Source: Candidatus Krumholzibacteriota bacterium (lineage in GTDB: Bacteria > Krumholzibacteriota > Krumholzibacteriia > Krumholzibacteriales > Krumholzibacteriaceae). From it: a DNA stretch of 37,584 nucleotides. The stretch is from assembly GCA_030667985.1 (NCBI GenBank), contig DAOUUU010000008.1:1-37584 (forward strand). The letters are read 5' to 3'. A model generated the notes under the pieces. The model did not search any database. It saw only the letters and a program-made list of their open reading frames with translations, and was not told where the DNA came from. Both the position numbers and the translations under genes were made by a program. Shown piece after piece: positions 34,031 through 37,584 of this stretch (its first letter is position 1; every line of letters starts with the position of its first letter).

Positions 34031-35425
34031 TTAAGCTCCCTTTGGGAGATACTTGTCGATGAACTCGTCCTTGATCCGCTTGATCTCGGTCCTCGGGATC
34101 ATCGTCAAGAGATCCCATCCTATCGAGAGCGTCTGCTCTATACCACGGTTCTCATCTATCCCCTGCCGGACGAAACCGCGCTCGAAGGATTCGCCGAAGG
34201 ACATAAAAGCCTTATCGGCCGGTGTCAGGGCCGCTTCCCCCAGAACGACCGCGAGCTCCTCGACCTCCCTGCTCCTCGCGTAGGAGCTGAAGAGCTGGTT
34301 GGCGATCTGGGCGTGGTCGTCCCTTGTCCTTCCCTCACCTATGCCCTTGTCCCTGAGACGGGAGAGGCTAGGCAGGACGTTGATCGGCGGATAGATCCCC
34401 TTTCGGTGCAGGTTCCGGTCGAGGATGATCTGCCCTTCGGTTATATAACCGGTCAAATCGGGAATAGGGTGCGTCTTGTCGTCGTCCGGCATCGAGAGCA
34501 CGGGGATCTGCGTGATCGAGCCCTCGAGCACCTCTCCCTCCTTCTTCCCCTTTAGGAGCCCGGCGCGCTCGTATATCGTCGCGAGATCCGTATAGAGGTA
34601 TCCAGGGTACCCTCGCCTTCCCGGTATCTCTTTTCTCGCCACCGAGACCTCCCGCAGCGCCTCGCAGTAGTTGGTCATATCTGTCATGATGACGAGCACG
34701 TGCATGCCGCGGTCGAATGCAAGATATTCCGCGGCGGTGAGAGCCGCTCTGGGTGTCGCGATACGCTCGATCGTCGGATCGTTGGCGAGATTGATAAACA
34801 GCACGACACGCTCCATCGCGCCAGTTCTCTGGAAATCTCGTATGAAATAGTTCGCCTCCTCGAAGGTGATTCCCATCGCGGCAAAGACGATGGCGAAGGC
34901 CGACTCCGCTCCGGGGACGGTCGCCTGACGTGCCACCTGGGCGGCAAGCTCTGAATGGGGCAGCCCGAATCCGGAGAAGATGGGCAGCTTCTGGCCGCGT
35001 ACGAGCGTGTTGAGACCGTCGATCGCAGAGATTCCGGTCTGGATGAACTCCTTCGGATAGATCCGCGCGTATGGATTGATAGGATTCCCGTTGATGTCGA
35101 GTTTTTTCTCGGGAATGATCTTCGGGCCGTCGTCGATAGGCAGGCCTAGACCGTTGAATATCCTGCCGAGAATATCGGGCGAGACCGAGAGCTCGAGCCC
35201 CCTGCCGAGAAAACGCACACGAGTCTTCTCGATATCGACCCCGCGCGTTCCCTCGAAGAGCTGGATCAGAACCTTCTTTCTGTTCACCTCTAGTACTTGC
35301 CCGCGACGGATCTCGCCGTCCGGCAGCTCCACTTCGACGAGCTCCTCGTAGGTCGCATGATCGACGTCGTCGAGGAGGATCAATGGACCCGCGATATCTC
35401 CGATTGTCGAGTATTCAGTTACCAT
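34031..35425 (-). CDS. atpB: V/A-type ATPase regulatory subunit B
   Basis: The 464-residue product is the non-catalytic nucleotide-binding subunit that alternates with A in the hexameric head. It has an N-terminal barrel ('[13 protein letters not shown]'), '[15 protein letters not shown]', the altered P-loop region '[19 protein letters not shown]' in part, '[18 protein letters not shown]' and the C-terminal helical part ending '[10 protein letters not shown]'. Length is normal. It lies 49 nt after subunit A and 9 nt before subunit D. The naming follows V/A-ATPase usage and should not be confused with F-type AtpB. Confidence 0.96.
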   Translation of the reverse strand: MVTEYSTIGDIAGPLILLDDVDHATYEELVEVELPDGEIRRGQVLEVNRKKVLIQLFEGTRGVDIEKTRVRFLGRGLELSVSPDILGRIFNGLGLPIDDGPKIIPEKKLDINGNPINPYARIYPKEFIQTGISAIDGLNTLVRGQKLPIFSGFGLPHSELAAQVARQATVPGAESAFAIVFAAMGITFEEANYFIRDFQRTGAMERVVLFINLANDPTIERIATPRAALTAAEYLAFDRGMHVLVIMTDMTNYCEALREVSVARKEIPGRRGYPGYLYTDLATIYERAGLLKGKKEGEVLEGSITQIPVLSMPDDDKTHPIPDLTGYITEGQIILDRNLHRKGIYPPINVLPSLSRLRDKGIGEGRTRDDHAQIANQLFSSYARSREVEELAVVLGEAALTPADKAFMSFGESFERGFVRQGIDENRGIEQTLSIGWDLLTMIPRTEIKRIKDEFIDKYLPKGA

Positions 35426-35474
35426 CCATATTCCCTTTCTTCGTTAATAGGGACGGGTCGTCCCTCCGCGGCCC

Positions 35475-37259
35475 TCATTCGCCGCCTGCGGTCTCTTTCG
35501 TAGAAAGCTTTGATATCTGCTCTTCGATATCCTTTGCTATCTCGTCAAACAGCCCGCTCTCCTTCTCGTGCGCATACCGCATCCGGGCTATCCTCCCGCG
35601 CACGGGCAGCTCGACCAGAGAGGCCAGGGGCACGCTCTTTTCGATGGCCCTCAGGCAAGCTTCGTGGAGCTCGAGTATGACGCCGAGCATGCGGCTCTGT
35701 TTCGATAGTTTCGTATATGCATCTTCCTGATCGAAAGCAGACTGATGGAGAAAATCCTCACGTATCGATTTTGTCGTCTCCATGATCATACGATCCTGGG
35801 GCGAGAGTGAATCCTGGCCTACGAGCCTGACCAGCTCCTTTAGCTCGGATTCCTTCTGAAGTAGAAGCATCGAGTATTTTCTCATCTCCTCCCACTTCTC
35901 CTCAAGCTCGTCCCTGAAATAGTCGGCGAGGTTTTCGTGATAGAGCGAGTAGCTGGAGAGCCACCCGATCGCCGGGAAATGCCTCTCGAAGGCGAGCTGA
36001 TCCTCGAGGCTCCAGAAAACCTTCACGACCTTGAGTGTAGCCTGCACGACCGGATCGGAGAGATCTCCTCCTGGAGGCGAAACGGCGCCGATCACGCTGA
36101 GTGTACCGATCCTCTCTTCAGAGGCGAGGCAGACGGTCCGACCGGCCCTCTCGTAAAAACTGGCTATACGCGACGGAAGGTAGGCGGGATAACCCTCTTC
36201 GCCCGGCATCTCCTCGAGCCTTCCGGACATCTCTCTCATCGCCTCGGCCCAGCGGGATGTCGAGTCGGCCATCACCGCCACGTTGTATCCCATGTCCCGA
36301 AAATACTCGGCGATCGTGATTCCTGTATAGACGCTCGCCTCTCTCGCCGCGACCGGCATATTGGAGGTGTTCGCTATCAATACGGTTCGTTCCATGAGCG
36401 GACGGCCCGTCGCCGGATCCTTCAGCTCGGGGAACTCTTGTAGAACATCGGTCATCTCGTTTCCGCGTTCCCCGCATCCTATGTAGACGATGATCTCGGC
36501 ATCGGACCATTTGGCGAGCTGATGCTGTATGACCGTCTTGCCCGCGCCGAAGGGTCCCGGAACACAGGCAGTGCCTCCCTGGCCGATCGGAAAGAACATA
36601 TCGATGACCCGCTGCCCCGTGACGAGCGGCTTTTCGGGAAGAAGTTTCCTTACTACAGGACGCGGCATCCTCACCGGCCAGCGATGCGAGAGCTTTAGCT
36701 CCCTCTTCCCCTTATCCGTCTCGATCACTGCGATCGTTTCTTCGATAGTGTAGCTTCCCTTTTCCGGCGCCTTGATGAGCCTGGCGCTCACGACATCGGG
36801 GGGAACCATGATGCGGTGAACGATCAACTCTGTCTCGGGGACCTCTCCGAGGATATCGCCGGCCTTGACCTCGACGCCCTCCTTTAATGCTTTGTTGGGA
36901 GTGAAATCCCACTTCTTCGCGTGGTCGAGACCGGGCACATCTATCCCTCTAGTAATATAATGGCCCACACTGCTGTATATAATGTCGAGCGGACGCTGGA
37001 TCCCATCATAGATCGACTGGAGAAGACCGGGCCCGAGCTCGATACTGAGCGATTGTCCCGTCGATGTGACTTCCTCTCCCGGCCCGAGTCCAGCCGTGTC
37101 CTCGTAGACCTGGATAAAAGCGTTATCGCCATGCAGCTCAATGATCTCCCCGATCAGTTTCTTTTCGCTCACGCGCGCGACCTCGAACATCTTCGCCCCA
37201 CTCATTCCCTCTGCCACAATGAGGGGGCCCGATACCTTGACAATCTTTCCAACGCTCAT
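35475..37259 (-). CDS. atpA: V/A-type ATPase catalytic subunit A
   Basis: The product of about 594 residues is the catalytic subunit. It has an N-terminal barrel ('VGKIVKVSGPLIVAEGM'), the A-type insertion region, the catalytic P-loop 'GPFGAGKTVIQ', 'YIGCGERGNEMTDVL', 'ADSTSRWAEAMREMSGRLEE' in part and a C-terminal helical domain. The ORF track starts at a TTG (37283). ATG 37259 fits the family N-terminus better, although the GGAG upstream is somewhat distant. In bacteria this enzyme may make ATP or pump H+ or Na+; the ion cannot be judged because the membrane ring subunit is outside the window. The order F-A-B-D matches Thermus-like operons. Confidence 0.96.
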   Translation of the reverse strand: MSVGKIVKVSGPLIVAEGMSGAKMFEVARVSEKKLIGEIIELHGDNAFIQVYEDTAGLGPGEEVTSTGQSLSIELGPGLLQSIYDGIQRPLDIIYSSVGHYITRGIDVPGLDHAKKWDFTPNKALKEGVEVKAGDILGEVPETELIVHRIMVPPDVVSARLIKAPEKGSYTIEETIAVIETDKGKRELKLSHRWPVRMPRPVVRKLLPEKPLVTGQRVIDMFFPIGQGGTACVPGPFGAGKTVIQHQLAKWSDAEIIVYIGCGERGNEMTDVLQEFPELKDPATGRPLMERTVLIANTSNMPVAAREASVYTGITIAEYFRDMGYNVAVMADSTSRWAEAMREMSGRLEEMPGEEGYPAYLPSRIASFYERAGRTVCLASEERIGTLSVIGAVSPPGGDLSDPVVQATLKVVKVFWSLEDQLAFERHFPAIGWLSSYSLYHENLADYFRDELEEKWEEMRKYSMLLLQKESELKELVRLVGQDSLSPQDRMIMETTKSIREDFLHQSAFDQEDAYTKLSKQSRMLGVILELHEACLRAIEKSVPLASLVELPVRGRIARMRYAHEKESGLFDEIAKDIEEQISKLSTKETAGGE

Positions 37260-37302
37260 ACGGGTCGACACTCCTTCAACCAACGATTGTAGTTTTCACC
37301 AT

Positions 37303-37584
37303 TCATGATTCCTCGATATTCGATATATCCTGACCGACCGCCTTCACAACGGCCTTTCTCAACTCGCCGAAGGCGACCCCCCTGGATCGGGGACTCCCCT
37401 CTTTCCACGGAGCTCCATGAACGTCTGGTATCACGTTCATGACCGGCAACATACCCTCCGTCGATCTGTGCAGCAGCTCCCTGCTCTCCTCGTAGACCTC
37501 TTCGGTGACCAGCAGCACCTTGAAATGCCGTTCCAGGATCTCTCCCAGGCGCTCCTCGGTGAGCCCGCCGGAACCGATATGGAA
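37303..37584 (-). CDS. atpF: V/A-type ATPase subunit F, N-terminus cut by window end
   Basis: The ORF track begins at an internal codon (37518), but the reading frame stays open to the window edge with 'FHIGSGGLTEERLGEILERH' in front, so the gene is partial. Subunit F is a small Rossmann-like protein at the base of the central stalk that tunes rotation. Its visible 93 residues include 'KVLLVTEEVYEESRELLHRS' in part and the loop 'VIPDVHGAPWKEGSPRSRG', which is typical ('IPgs... G...'). Position just before subunit A, 43 nt away, supports the call. The stop is TGA. Confidence 0.85.
   Translation of the reverse strand, partial: FHIGSGGLTEERLGEILERHFKVLLVTEEVYEESRELLHRSTEGMLPVMNVIPDVHGAPWKEGSPRSRGVAFGELRKAVVKAVGQDISNIEES

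Noticed and set aside
33332-34555. 407-aa plus-strand ORF
   Set aside because: It is antisense to the V-ATPase D and B genes; the protein has no recognisable family pattern, and the minus-strand frames carry conserved motifs throughout.

Overview
The window looks like a 37.6 kb piece of a diderm (Gram-negative) bacterial chromosome of moderately high GC. All 31 protein genes I can support lie on the minus strand; the long plus-strand ORFs are shadows. No tRNA, rRNA, CRISPR array, insertion sequence or prophage gene was seen. The combination of a V/A-type ATPase, a TonB-dependent receptor with a carboxypeptidase-like N-terminal domain, a PorV/PorQ-like (UPF0164) outer-membrane protein, a secreted protein with a FlgD-like/type-IX-like C-terminal domain and two GWxTD-family proteins suggests an uncultured lineage of the FCB group or its neighbours (for example Krumholzibacteriota, Eisenbacteria or Latescibacterota). 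That placement is inference from gene content, not a phylogeny.

Read along the minus strand from high to low coordinates, the layout is as follows. (1) V/A-ATPase subunits F (cut by the window end), A, B and D. Subunit D carries an in-frame TAG at codon 144, followed by the rest of a normal D subunit. (2) A decayed remnant of a paralog of the 823-aa secreted protein, then a good promoter, then a four-gene operon: TonB-dependent receptor, 823-aa secreted protein with FlgD-like C-terminus, PorV-like barrel, and GWxTD-family protein. (3) A consensus promoter and the exbB-exbD-exbD-tonB operon, closed by a terminator; this would energise the receptor. (4) A promoter and a tripartite ABC exporter: TolC-like channel, MacB/LolD-like ATPase, MacA-like adaptor and two MacB-type permeases. 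(5) A promoter and a GWxTD protein followed by a peptide-uptake set: lipoprotein binding protein, DppB, DppC and an SH3-NlpC/P60 peptidase. (6) A single outer-membrane barrel gene with a long structured leader and a strong terminator. (7) A cell-elongation operon: rhomboid-TPR protein, radC, mreB, mreC, mreD, mrdA (PBP2), rodA and lgt (cut by the window start). mreC carries an in-frame TAG at codon 82 with coiled-coil coding sequence continuing in the same frame.

The most unusual signals are the two in-frame amber codons in two otherwise intact, strongly conserved genes (mreC and the V-ATPase D gene). TAG is also an ordinary stop at nine gene ends in this window, so simple reassignment of TAG is unlikely. 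Sequencing error, recent nonsense mutation, or natural amber suppression/readthrough remain open. The second notable element is the receptor/FlgD-CTD protein/PorV-like/GWxTD operon next to its own TonB-ExbBD motor, which could be an uncharacterised surface-assembly or secretion module.

Start codons were chosen from Shine-Dalgarno spacing and family N-termini. Several differ from the ORF track, and many are GTG or TTG.
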